The notes beneath the pieces are model-generated. The model worked only from the letters and a program-made list of their open reading frames with translations, did no database searches and was not told the origin of the DNA. From ASV31 sp965229765 (GTDB lineage: Bacteria > Pseudomonadota > Alphaproteobacteria > Rhodobacterales > Rhodobacteraceae), in assembly GCA_965229765.1 (NCBI GenBank), contig CBDDJT010000003.1, positions 992,001-1,056,000 on the forward strand: a stretch of 64,000 nucleotides of DNA, in the 5' to 3' direction. Made by a program: the position numbers and the translations under genes. This document shows, piece by piece, positions 42,607 to 50,785 of the stretch. The first letter of the stretch is position 1. Each line of letters begins with the position of its first letter.

Positions 42607-43400
42607 TCGCCCTTGAACCCCGGTTTGCGTTTCTCGGTGAAGGCGGAAAGGCCCTCCTTTCGGTCCTCGGAAAACATCAGGAGCGCGGACAGGTCGCCGC
42701 CCTCGGCCAGCGCCTGATCGAAGGTCTGGAAAGGCGCGCGGTTGATCGCCTGTTTCAGCGCCATGACCGACAGGGGCGCGTTGGCGGCGATGTCGCCCGC
42801 AATCTCGCAGGCCCGGTCGAGCGCGCCGCCCGCCGGGGTCAGGTGGTTGAGAAGACCCAGCGCCAGCGCCTCGTCGGCGGGGATATGGCGGGCGGTGTAG
42901 GCCAGTTCGCGCGCCTTGCGCTCGCCCACCGCGCGGGCCAGCGACCATGCCCCGCCGAGGATGGGGAAAAGGCCGAAGCGCGCCTCTGTCAGGCCGAGAC
43001 GGGCGGTTTCGGAGCCGACGGCGAAATCGCAGCGGAGCGCGATTTCAAGGCCGCCGCCCAGCGCGTAGCCCTCGACCGCGGCGATCACCGGCTTCGTGTA
43101 GGCCGACAGATACCGCATGAAGCCCTGCCATTCGGCGTCCGTGTGGCGGTGGCGGTACTTGTCGAAGGGCGGCATCTGCGCGGACGCGGTCCCCTTCAGG
43201 TCGCCGCCCGCGCAAAAGGCGGTGTCGTCACCCGTCAGGATCACGGCGGCGATGGCGCGGTCCTGTTCCCACGCGGCCATCTGCGCGCGGGTCTGGGCCA
43301 GCATCGCATCGGTCAGGGCATTGCGCGCCTGGGGCCGGGCAAAGCGGACAATCCCCGCGGCGCCCCGGGTGGAGACGTCGATCTGGGGGGCGTCCGGCAC
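42603..43400 (-). CDS. Enoyl-CoA hydratase/isomerase
   Basis: A 265-residue crotonase-fold protein. Oxyanion-hole segments AFCAGGDLKG and GYALGGGLEIALRCD, and the conserved Glu in LGLTEARFGLFPILGG, are present. It would hydrate or isomerise an enoyl-CoA in the cytoplasm. It lies 4 bp after the isochorismatase-like gene and overlaps the oxidoreductase by 4 bp, so the three are one operon. Confidence 0.92.
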   Translation of the reverse strand: MPDAPQIDVSTRGAAGIVRFARPQARNALTDAMLAQTRAQMAAWEQDRAIAAVILTGDDTAFCAGGDLKGTASAQMPPFDKYRHRHTDAEWQGFMRYLSAYTKPVIAAVEGYALGGGLEIALRCDFAVGSETARLGLTEARFGLFPILGGAWSLARAVGERKARELAYTARHIPADEALALGLLNHLTPAGGALDRACEIAGDIAANAPLSVMALKQAINRAPFQTFDQALAEGGDLSALLMFSEDRKEGLSAFTEKRKPGFKGE

Positions 43401-43404
43401 GGCG

Positions 43405-44076
43405 TCAGTCCAGCATGGCGATGGTGGCGTCGGTGGTCTTCACGTCGCCGAAGGACTGGTAGAACGAGGTCAGCCCGGCAAGGTGGTCGTCGTCGTAGCG
43501 CGCGGCGTTGGCATCCTCGACCATGACCACGCGGTAATCCAGCATCATGGCGTCGCGGGCGGTCGATTCGCTGCACATGTTGGTGGCGGTGCCCGCGACG
43601 ATCAGGTTTTCCACGCCCATGTCTTGCAGGATACCGTGCAGGTCGGATGCGCCCTGTATGAAGGGCGAGAAGCGTTTCTTGGTCACGATCCGGTCGTCGG
43701 CGTGGACGTCGAGATCGGGGTAGATCTCATAGCCCTGGTGGCCGGGCGACAGTTGCGACAGGTGGTTCTGGCCCTTGGCCTCGGTGAAGAAATACCGGTG
43801 ATAAAGCGGCCAGTCGCTGGGGGCGCCCAGTTTCTCGGCGCATTTCATGATGACCCAGATCACCGGCACGCCCTTGTCCCGGCAGGCGGCGGCGAGGCGG
43901 TTGATGTTGGGCACGATGGAGATCGCGGTGTCGACCTCGGCCACGTAGAAGTTCTGCATGTCCACGACGAGGAAGGCGGTTTTCGCCGGCTCGAACCGGT
44001 CGAACACCGACAGTTTGCCCCGCTTGGCCATGATCCGGTCGATCACGTAGCCGGGGATCTTGACCTCGTGCGGCAT
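43405..44076 (-). CDS. Isochorismatase-family cysteine hydrolase
   Basis: A 223-residue isochorismatase-fold hydrolase. The catalytic Asp is D39 in LVVDMQNFY, the Lys is in VTKKRFSPF and the Cys is in AGTATNMCSESTARDAMM. The family includes nicotinamidases, ureidoacrylate and N-carbamoyl amidohydrolases, so an amide or N-carbamoyl bond is the likely target. First gene of its operon; the two-box CCCACT element lies about 45-65 bp upstream. Confidence 0.88.
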   Translation of the reverse strand: MPHEVKIPGYVIDRIMAKRGKLSVFDRFEPAKTAFLVVDMQNFYVAEVDTAISIVPNINRLAAACRDKGVPVIWVIMKCAEKLGAPSDWPLYHRYFFTEAKGQNHLSQLSPGHQGYEIYPDLDVHADDRIVTKKRFSPFIQGASDLHGILQDMGVENLIVAGTATNMCSESTARDAMMLDYRVVMVEDANAARYDDDHLAGLTSFYQSFGDVKTTDATIAMLD

Positions 44077-44118
44077 GGGCGGTCCTCCGTGTTGGTGCCG
44101 GGAGCGTCTTGCCCCTTT

Positions 44119-44139
44119 CTGCCCACTTTAGCCCACTAA
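44119..44139 (-). promoter_or_regulatory. CCCACT two-box element, site 1
   Basis: CCCACT at 44122 and 44132, 10 bp apart (minus strand AGTGGG-N4-AGTGGG). It lies upstream of the isochorismatase-like operon. One of four such sites. Confidence 0.6.
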
Positions 44140-44166
44140 TGGGGCCACGCAACCGTTTTGTCGCTG

Positions 44167-44361
44167 TCAGGGATCGGGGTTCAGGAACACGGGCGTGCCG
44201 CCCACGGCATAGTCGCCGTCGCGCACCTCGTTGATGACAACGCGGACCTGCCGGGGTTCGGCGCCGAGGGTTTCCACGACAGCATCGGTCAGGCGCTGCA
44301 TCAGGCGGGCCTTGGTGGCGTGGTCGCGGCCTTCGAGGATCGAGATGGTGACGATGGCCAT
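44167..44361 (-). CDS. 4-oxalocrotonate tautomerase-like protein without Pro1
   Basis: A 64-residue protein with the 4-oxalocrotonate tautomerase layout: MAIVTISILEGRDHATKARLM..VVETLGAEPRQVRVVINEV. In active members residue 2 is the catalytic Pro (Pro1 after Met removal). Here it is Ala. AAAGGA 6 bp before the ATG makes this start secure, so the missing Pro is real. It may still be an assembly partner or have a different activity. It lies 11 bp after the SDR gene. Confidence 0.85.
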   Translation of the reverse strand: MAIVTISILEGRDHATKARLMQRLTDAVVETLGAEPRQVRVVINEVRDGDYAVGGTPVFLNPDP

Positions 44362-44372
44362 TGCGGGTCCTT

Positions 44373-45122
44373 TCAGTGGATGACGCCGCCGCCGTCCACG
44401 CCAAGCGACTGGCCCGAGACGAAGGCGGAATGGTCGGAGAGAAAGAAGGCGACGGGGCCGATCAGGTCTTCGGGCTGCTGGTCGCGGGCGAGGGACCGGC
44501 CGGCCGCGATGGCGCCCTTGCGGTCGTTGATGCCATCGCGGGCCAACACGCCCTCGGACAGGGTCAGGCCGGGGGCGACGGTGTTGACGCGGATGTTGCG
44601 GTCGCCGACCTCGCGGATCAGCGAGCGGGTCATGGCCAGCACCGCGCCCTTGGAGGCGTCGTAGTGCAGCATCCCGGGATAGCCGTGGAAGATGCGGTTG
44701 GTGGCGATCATGACGATGGAGCCGCCGCCCGAGCGCGCCATCGCGGGCACGGCGGACCGGGAACAAAGCCACGGCCCCCGCACGTTGACGGCCATCACCT
44801 TGTCCCAGAGGTCGGGATCGATTTCGTCATGCGGCTGGATCGGCAGGGTAGCTAAGAGCGCGGCGTTGCAGACCAGCCCGTCGAGCCCGCCGAACGCGGC
44901 CTCTGTCTCGGCCACCATGCGGTCGCAGTCGGCGGGGTCGGTGACATCCATGCGGACGGCCAGTGCGCGCGCCCCGTCGGCCAGGATGCGGTCGGCAGCA
45001 GGCGCAGGGTCGGCGATGTCGGCCAGCGCCACTGCGGCGCCCATGCGGGCGAAGCCCTGGGCCATGGCGGCGCCGATGCCCTGCGCGGCGCCGGTGACGA
45101 TGATGCGTTTGCCTGTCAGCAT
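44373..45122 (-). CDS. Short-chain dehydrogenase/reductase
   Basis: A 249-residue classical SDR with TGAAQGIG, CNAA in LVCNAALLA, active-site YDASKGA (Tyr-x3-Lys) and GVDGGGVIH at the end. The start overlaps the aldehyde dehydrogenase stop by 7 bp. It would oxidise an alcohol or hydroxyacyl intermediate; the substrate is unknown. Confidence 0.9.
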   Translation of the reverse strand: MLTGKRIIVTGAAQGIGAAMAQGFARMGAAVALADIADPAPAADRILADGARALAVRMDVTDPADCDRMVAETEAAFGGLDGLVCNAALLATLPIQPHDEIDPDLWDKVMAVNVRGPWLCSRSAVPAMARSGGGSIVMIATNRIFHGYPGMLHYDASKGAVLAMTRSLIREVGDRNIRVNTVAPGLTLSEGVLARDGINDRKGAIAAGRSLARDQQPEDLIGPVAFFLSDHSAFVSGQSLGVDGGGVIH

Positions 45123-46561
45123 GGGGGCTCTCCGTGATGGATCACCGTGGTCTTGGCCTCGGTGAAGTTGTGCCAGCTGTAGGCGCCGCCCTCGCGCCCC
45201 ACGCCCGAGGCCTTGAAGCCGCCGAAGGGGGCGTTGAGGTCGCGCAGGAAGGGGCTGTTGACGACGATCGTGCCGGTGCGGATGGCGCGCGCGACGCGCA
45301 TCGCGCGGCCAAGGTCACGGGTCCAGAGATAGCCGGACAGGCCGTGGTCGCTGTCGTTGGCAAGCGCGATGGCCTGCGGTTCGGTCTCGAAGGTGGCGAC
45401 GGCGACGAGGGGGCCGAAGACCTCTGCCCGCCAGAGGCGGCTGGCGGTGGACCGCACGCGGATCGCGCCGGGGCGGACGTGGAAGCCGGGGGTCAGGCTG
45501 GCGTCGGGGCCGCCGAACAGAATGGTGTCGCCGTCCGCGCGGGCGCTGTCGTAGAAGCCCAGCACGCTGTCGCGGTGGCGGGCCGAGATCAGGGGGCCGA
45601 TGTCGGTGGCGGGGTCGGCGGGGTCTCCGAGGGTCAGGGCCCGTGCGGCGGCCTGAAACCGGGCGAGGAAATCGTCGGCGATGGCGGCGTCGAGGATCAG
45701 GCGCGACCCGGCAAGGCAAGCCTGCCCGTTGCTGCCATAGGCCATGGCAAGCGCACCATCGAGCGCGGCGCCAGGATCGGCATCGGCGAAGATCACGGTG
45801 GCGGACTTGCCGCCCAGTTCCATCACGCAGGGCACATGGCGGCGCGCAGCGGCCTGCGCGACCGATGCGCCGCCCTGCGGGCCGCCGGTGAAAGAGATCA
45901 TGTCGACGCCCGGGTGATCGGCCAGCGCCGCGCCGGTGACGGCGCCGCGCCCGTTGATGCAGTTCAGCACGCCATCGGGCAGGCCCGCGCCGTGGACCAG
46001 ATCGACGAGACGGCGGACAGTGGCGGGCGTTTCCTCGGACGGTTTCAGGACGACGGTGTTGCCGGCGGCGAGCGCGGGGGCGAGCTTTATCGCCGTGAGG
46101 CCAAGCGGCACGTTCCAGGGGGAATAGAGCGCGCAGACACCGATGGGCACGCGATCCACAAGGGTGGTGACGGGGCCAAGCTGGTGGTGGGTATTGCCGC
46201 CTTCGGTCGTCAGAAAGTCGGCGAAATAGTCGAACCATCCGGCGGCGGCGGCCACCTGGCGCAGGACGGCGGCGCGGGGCATCCCGCCTTCGGCCACCTG
46301 AAGATCGGCGAGCACATCGGCGTCGGCGCGGATGGCGGCGGCGGCGCGGCGCAGGATCACCTGCCGTTCTGGCACGGGCGTATCGGGCCACGGGCCAGTG
46401 TCGAAGGCGGCGCGGGCAGCGATGACCGCGGCATTCACCTGGTCGGGTGTCGCCTCTGTCAGGTCGGCGATGGGCTGCGCGGTGGCGGGGTTCAGGACGG
46501 GGATTGACGGCCCCTGCCCCGCCACGGCGCGGCCGCCGATCCAGTGGGTCAGCGGCGACAC
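45116..46561 (-). CDS. NAD(P)-dependent aldehyde dehydrogenase
   Basis: A 481-residue aldehyde dehydrogenase. The catalytic Cys is in GSNGQACLAGSR, the base Glu in MELGGKSATVIF, and the Rossmann region is LYSPWNVPLGL. I chose the GTG at 46561, 4 bp after the synthetase stop, which gives the usual family length. An ATG at 46594 would overlap that gene by 29 bp. It makes the acid that the upstream acyl-CoA synthetase gene product could activate. Confidence 0.88.
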   Translation of the reverse strand: MSPLTHWIGGRAVAGQGPSIPVLNPATAQPIADLTEATPDQVNAAVIAARAAFDTGPWPDTPVPERQVILRRAAAAIRADADVLADLQVAEGGMPRAAVLRQVAAAAGWFDYFADFLTTEGGNTHHQLGPVTTLVDRVPIGVCALYSPWNVPLGLTAIKLAPALAAGNTVVLKPSEETPATVRRLVDLVHGAGLPDGVLNCINGRGAVTGAALADHPGVDMISFTGGPQGGASVAQAAARRHVPCVMELGGKSATVIFADADPGAALDGALAMAYGSNGQACLAGSRLILDAAIADDFLARFQAAARALTLGDPADPATDIGPLISARHRDSVLGFYDSARADGDTILFGGPDASLTPGFHVRPGAIRVRSTASRLWRAEVFGPLVAVATFETEPQAIALANDSDHGLSGYLWTRDLGRAMRVARAIRTGTIVVNSPFLRDLNAPFGGFKASGVGREGGAYSWHNFTEAKTTVIHHGEPPC

Positions 46562-46565
46562 GGCG

Positions 46566-48638
46566 TCAGGCCCCGACGACAAGATCGACGCCATGGATGC
46601 CGTCGGGCGTGACGATGGCGGGGTTGACCTCGAACGGCGGCAGGTCGGCGGCGATCCGTGACAGGCCGGCCAGTGCGGCGGCAAGGGCAGTGCGGTTCAC
46701 CGGCGCCGCGCCGCGCCAGCCCGCGAGCTTGGGCGCGATGCGCAGGCGGGCGATCATGGCGTCGGCCTGATCCTCGGTGATCGGGCCCTTGGCATAGGTC
46801 AGGTCGTCGTGGATTTCGCAATCCACACCGCCCGAGCCAAGGACGATCAGCGCGCCGAACTGCGGGTCGTGGCGGGTGCCCACCAGAACCTCGACCCCGT
46901 GGAGCATCGGCTGGGCGATGATGGCGATGTCGGGATGATCGGGGCGCAGCGTGTCGGCGATGGCGGCAAGCGCGGCGAAGGCGGCGCGCGCCGCGTCCGG
47001 CGTGTCGAGCGCGGTGCGCACGCCATGGTGTTCGGTCTTGTGCAGAAGGCGGGCGGCGGACAGTTTCAGCACGATCTGGCCGTGGGCGGATTGCGCGGCG
47101 GCGGCCGCGTCGGCGCTGGTGACGGGGGTGTCGGCGACGAGCGGCAGGCCGATGTCGGCCAGCCGGGCGCGCAGCGTGTCGGCGTCCGTGCCGGGGGTGC
47201 CGGGGCCCGCCGGTACCTGGGGCGGGCGCGCGTGGGCCTGGCCGGTGCGCACGAGTTTGGCCACCGCCTCTGTCGCCACGGTGGGATCGTCGAAGACGGC
47301 GACGCCGGTCTGCACCAGCGCCTTGCGGTCCTCGGGGTGGAGGTTGGCGGCGATGGCGATCAGCTGGTCGGGGTGGGCATCGGCGAAGGACAGAAGCTGC
47401 GGCATGATCCCGCCGCGCGTGCGGGGCACCAGCGGCACATGGCTGATGTAGCCGAGCATCGTGGGGCGGCCGCGCTCCAGCCCCCATTTCAGGCTTCCGC
47501 CGGTGATGGCCATGTCGCTCATCGAGGGGGCCGAGATGTCGATGGGGTTGCGGTCGTTGACGAAGCTGTTGGCGGCCTTGAGGTCGGCCAGCGACCGCGC
47601 CGGATAGTCGGGCAATTCCAGCCCCAGCCGCGCGGCGGCGTCCGAGATCATCACGGCCCCGCCGCCCGACACGGAGATGGCGGCGACCTGCGGCGAGGCG
47701 GGGATGATGCCCGCGTTGCAGGCGGCGGTCAGGTCGATCAGGTCGTTGACAGAACGGGCGCGCAGGACGCCGTATTGCGCGAAGAGGTCGTCGACGAGGC
47801 GGTCCTCGACATACATCGACGCGGTGTGTCCCGCCGCGGCCTGACCGCCCTGGGGCGTCGTGCCGACCTTGAGGATGACCACCGGCTTTCTTGCCTGCCG
47901 CGCCAGTTCCAGCGCCTGCACCAGTTTCAGGCCGCGGCTGGCGTCTTCCATGTAGACGGCGATGGTGCGGGTGGCCGGGTCGCCGGCGTAATAGGCGATG
48001 GCATCGGCCACGTCGATGTCGGCCTGATTGCCGGTGGAGATCCAGTTGGCGAGGCCGAGGCCCCGGTCGCGCAGCTGGGCGAAGATCTGGATGCCGACGG
48101 CGCCGGACTGGCTGGCAACAGAGACGTCGCCCACCTCGGGCCAGCCGTGGCCGTCGTTGTGTTCGGGCGCCGAGGTGAAGCTGGCGACAAAGCCCGAGGC
48201 GAGCGAGATCACGCCCATGCAGTTGGGGCCGATCATCCGCATCCCGTAGCGGCGCGCGATGTCCAGAAGGTCGTCCTGCCGGGCGCGGCCGTCGCCGCCG
48301 GCCTCTGCGAATTGCGCGCCGTAGACGATGGCGACCTTTGCGCCGCGTTCGCCCACCGCGATCAGGTTGTCGCGCACCTGCGGCGCGGGCACGGCGATGA
48401 CGGCGATGTCCGGCGCCTCTGGCAGGTCGGCCACGGTGCGGAAGGCGGGCACGCCCTGCACCACGTCGTTCTGGGCGTTCACGGGATACATCCGGCCGCC
48501 GTAGCCGCGTTCGAGGCAGAACTTCAGCGCGCGGCCGCCGAATTTCATCGGGTTGGTCGAGGCACCCACGATGGCCGCGCTTTCGGGGCGGAAGCAGAGC
48601 GCGAGCTTGCCGTACTCTGCGGGGTCGAGGGTGTGCAT
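46566..48638 (-). CDS. NDP-forming acyl-CoA synthetase (acetate-CoA ligase family)
   Basis: A 690-residue fused NDP-forming acyl-CoA synthetase. Order: CoA-binding Rossmann domain (about 15-150; VGASTNPMKFGG, IGPNCMGV), ligase domain with the phosphorylated His in AAGHTASMY (about 250), and a C-terminal ATP-grasp domain (about 480-690; KLSAARLLHKTEHHGVR, GGVDCEIHDDLTYAKG). It converts a carboxylic acid, ATP and CoA to the acyl-CoA. The ATG at 48638 is 2 bp after the stop of the HTH protein gene. The substrate acid is not predictable but is probably from the same pathway. Confidence 0.92.
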   Translation of the reverse strand: MHTLDPAEYGKLALCFRPESAAIVGASTNPMKFGGRALKFCLERGYGGRMYPVNAQNDVVQGVPAFRTVADLPEAPDIAVIAVPAPQVRDNLIAVGERGAKVAIVYGAQFAEAGGDGRARQDDLLDIARRYGMRMIGPNCMGVISLASGFVASFTSAPEHNDGHGWPEVGDVSVASQSGAVGIQIFAQLRDRGLGLANWISTGNQADIDVADAIAYYAGDPATRTIAVYMEDASRGLKLVQALELARQARKPVVILKVGTTPQGGQAAAGHTASMYVEDRLVDDLFAQYGVLRARSVNDLIDLTAACNAGIIPASPQVAAISVSGGGAVMISDAAARLGLELPDYPARSLADLKAANSFVNDRNPIDISAPSMSDMAITGGSLKWGLERGRPTMLGYISHVPLVPRTRGGIMPQLLSFADAHPDQLIAIAANLHPEDRKALVQTGVAVFDDPTVATEAVAKLVRTGQAHARPPQVPAGPGTPGTDADTLRARLADIGLPLVADTPVTSADAAAAAQSAHGQIVLKLSAARLLHKTEHHGVRTALDTPDAARAAFAALAAIADTLRPDHPDIAIIAQPMLHGVEVLVGTRHDPQFGALIVLGSGGVDCEIHDDLTYAKGPITEDQADAMIARLRIAPKLAGWRGAAPVNRTALAAALAGLSRIAADLPPFEVNPAIVTPDGIHGVDLVVGA

Positions 48639-48640
48639 GG

Positions 48641-50107
48641 TCAGGCGGACTCCGACGGTTTGCGGGTGACCGAGAAGGTTTCGTTGACGAACCAGAGGCC
48701 GCCGTGGCGGGCCAGCACGTCGGCGGTGACGGACAGGTGGCGGTCGCCTTCGCGCATGGCGGCCTGCGCCAGTTCCTCTTTCACCTCGGCGAAATAGACC
48801 GCGTTGTTCCATGCCGAGGAGAGCGAGAGCGCGCCGATCTTCTGGCCTTCCATCACGGGCAGCGTGTGCATGTCGAAGCGGAAGAGCGAGCGCGCGTCGG
48901 TCAGGCCGCTGAAGGTATAGTTCTGCTGGCGGGCGCCCAGCGCGCGGCGCAGGTCGCGCATGATGTCGTAGCGGCTGACAGAGTGGATCGGCTGATCGGG
49001 CCAGACCGTGCGCACGATCTCGTGCGCGGGGTCGTCGCCATGGCTTTGAACCACGGTCATCTGGCCGCCGGGCGCCAGCGCGCGCACCACGGGGTTCAGG
49101 ATGTGGTCGATCCGGAACTTCATGGTGTGGCTGTGCAGGTAGGGGTGATTGAGCAGGCAGTAATCGTAGCGGCGCTGGCGCTGGCCCGGTTTGGGGATCA
49201 TGTCGGCCAGCGGAAAGCGGTGATCCTTGCGGTAGATCGTGACGACCGAGGGACGTTCATAGACCGGCTGGCCGTGCGCGCCCTGATGGATCAGCCATTC
49301 GCGCGACAGGTCGCCGTACAGCCGGGCAATCTGCTGCTGGAAATCATAGGAGCGGTTGCCGTCCAGCGCGACCTCGCGCCATGTCAGGTCGTGCGGGCTG
49401 TCTTCGGACAGCTTCACGAGGTCGAGCGCCTCGCGCACGTAGAGGTTCGTCATCACGAAGACGGACAGCGGGTGTTCGGCCAGCCGGTCCACCAGACGGC
49501 CCATGGTGTTGCGCAGGTCTTCCAGCCCCCTGCCCTTCAGCACCACAAGGACCGGCACGTTCGGAAAGGCGGCGTGGAGCGCGCGCAGGGTGCGCGCCAG
49601 CGTGATGCCGTTGTCCATCGGCGCATAGAAGATGCGGATGCCGGGGGGGCCGGGTTGCAGGCCCTGAAGGTCCTCGGCGATGCGGTCGGCCAGCACCCAG
49701 GCCTCGTTGGTGGTGTTAGCGAAGACGTGAAAGCGCTGGCGCTGTTCGAAGAAGGCAAAGCTGCCGGGGGTGCGGATCGAGGTTTCCTGGCTGATGAGCT
49801 CGGCCATGGTCTCGGCGTTCGATTCGGTCTTCTTGCGCCGGGGGCGGCCGCGCAGGCGGATATCGCCCCGGTCGGCGGCATGCATGAATTCGGCCACGCG
49901 CCGGGCGGTTTCGGGTTCGATCCGGCTGCCGGCGTCGATGCGGCTGACGAACTTGCCGTCGTTCACGGCGAGCCGCCCGAAGGTGGATTCCGCGATCCCG
50001 TAGCGGTCGCAGAAGGCGCGGATGATCTTGACGATCTCTTTCGGGGTGTCGGTCAGATGCTGAAGCATCTGGTCCGCCGGCATCTGTTCCAAGGGTTTGC
50101 GATCCAA
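48641..50107 (-). CDS. HTH-containing protein with methyltransferase-like Rossmann domain
   Basis: A 488-residue protein. Residues about 20-85 look like an HTH: KIIRAFCDRYGIAESTFGRL with a following ARRVAEFM helix, and a basic linker (RGRPRRKK) follows. Residues from about 115 form a Rossmann-like domain with IRIFYAPMDNGITLARTLRAL and VLVVLKGRGLEDLRNTM, resembling a class-I methyltransferase without a perfect GxGxG. The C-terminal half includes LNPVVRALAPGGQMTVVQSHG, again methyltransferase-like. It is the first gene of its operon. The CCCACT element lies 3 bp before its ATG. I infer a regulator of this region. Confidence 0.6.
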   Translation of the reverse strand: MDRKPLEQMPADQMLQHLTDTPKEIVKIIRAFCDRYGIAESTFGRLAVNDGKFVSRIDAGSRIEPETARRVAEFMHAADRGDIRLRGRPRRKKTESNAETMAELISQETSIRTPGSFAFFEQRQRFHVFANTTNEAWVLADRIAEDLQGLQPGPPGIRIFYAPMDNGITLARTLRALHAAFPNVPVLVVLKGRGLEDLRNTMGRLVDRLAEHPLSVFVMTNLYVREALDLVKLSEDSPHDLTWREVALDGNRSYDFQQQIARLYGDLSREWLIHQGAHGQPVYERPSVVTIYRKDHRFPLADMIPKPGQRQRRYDYCLLNHPYLHSHTMKFRIDHILNPVVRALAPGGQMTVVQSHGDDPAHEIVRTVWPDQPIHSVSRYDIMRDLRRALGARQQNYTFSGLTDARSLFRFDMHTLPVMEGQKIGALSLSSAWNNAVYFAEVKEELAQAAMREGDRHLSVTADVLARHGGLWFVNETFSVTRKPSESA

Positions 50108-50109
50108 GG

Positions 50110-50132
50110 CTGTCCCACTTTCGTCCCACTAG
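50110..50132 (-). promoter_or_regulatory. CCCACT two-box element, site 2
   Basis: CCCACT at 50114 and 50125, 11 bp apart. It overlaps the ribosome-binding region of the HTH protein gene, so binding there could block translation start or transcription. A TTGACA lies further up at 50153-50158 (minus strand). Confidence 0.6.
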
Positions 50133-50153
50133 ATTCCCGCACTGTGCGGGAAT
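50133..50153. promoter_or_regulatory. 21-bp inverted repeat upstream of the HTH protein gene
   Basis: ATTCCCGCA-CTG-TGCGGGAAT, a perfect inverted repeat with a 3-base centre. It lies directly beside the CCCACT element and between it and a TTGACA hexamer. It is a plausible operator for a dimeric regulator, possibly the HTH protein itself. Confidence 0.55.
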
Positions 50154-50161
50154 GTCAACGG

Positions 50162-50638
50162 CTATGGCCTGATGTGGAAGATGCCCTCAATCTCGACCGG
50201 CTGTCGATGCACCAGCCCCTCTACCCCGACCGAGGACCGGGCGTGGCAGCCGATGTCGGGCCCGAAGACCTGAAAGAACAGGTCGCTGGCGCCGTTCAGC
50301 ACCCGGTTCTGGCGCTCGTAATCGGGATGCGCGTTTATCATGCCGAGGATCTTTACGACCCGCGCCACCCGGTCGAGGTCGCCGACATGGTGCTTTACGG
50401 TGGCGATCATCTTGATGGCCAGCGCACGCGCGGTCGCCTGCGCCTCTGCCTCGGTGATATCGAGATCGACCTTGCCGCGCTGCCGCACGCTGTCGTCGTC
50501 GAGCAGCGCCGCGCCGTGTCCCGAGACGTACAGCATCTCGCCGATCTGTACGGCGCTGGTGCGGTTTTCGCTGGGCAGGACCAGTGGCGGCGGCAGGACG
50601 ATGCCAAGGTCTGCGAGGCGGGAGTCTATGCGGGACAT
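50162..50638 (-). CDS. RidA family protein (YjgF/YER057c)
   Basis: A 158-residue RidA-type protein, slightly longer than the usual 130. The conserved Arg is in ARSSVGVEGL near the end, and the N-terminal GEMLYVSGHG matches the family. RidA proteins hydrolyse reactive enamine/imine intermediates, usually those made by PLP enzymes. It is the only gene between the HTH gene and the divergent LigM-like gene, with a CCCACT site upstream. Confidence 0.88.
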   Translation of the reverse strand: MSRIDSRLADLGIVLPPPLVLPSENRTSAVQIGEMLYVSGHGAALLDDDSVRQRGKVDLDITEAEAQATARALAIKMIATVKHHVGDLDRVARVVKILGMINAHPDYERQNRVLNGASDLFFQVFGPDIGCHARSSVGVEGLVHRQPVEIEGIFHIRP

Positions 50639-50699
50639 GGCCGGTCCTTTCGGGATGCGGGGCCGCGCCGGGGCGGCGTTTCAATTTCCACTTGCGATT

Positions 50700-50722
50700 C
50701 TGCCCATTTTCTGCCCACTAGT
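50700..50722 (-). promoter_or_regulatory. CCCACT two-box element, site 3
   Basis: CCCATT at 50703 and CCCACT at 50714, 11 bp apart, with TGCCCA preceding each box. It lies between RidA (minus) and the divergent LigM-like gene (plus). Confidence 0.6.
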
Positions 50723-50785
50723 AAACAACCGGAATGACGCTGCCCCCCACATGCGTGCGGGCGGCCACAGCAGGGGAACAGACCG

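Noticed and set aside
46809..48797. Long plus-strand open frame (662 codons) over the acyl-CoA synthetase
   Set aside because: It is the antisense of a clear gene in GC-rich DNA, rich in Gly/Arg/Asp/His, with no domain.
48704..50737. Long plus-strand open frame (677 codons) over the HTH protein and RidA genes
   Set aside because: Same reason: it runs antisense across two real genes and their control region.
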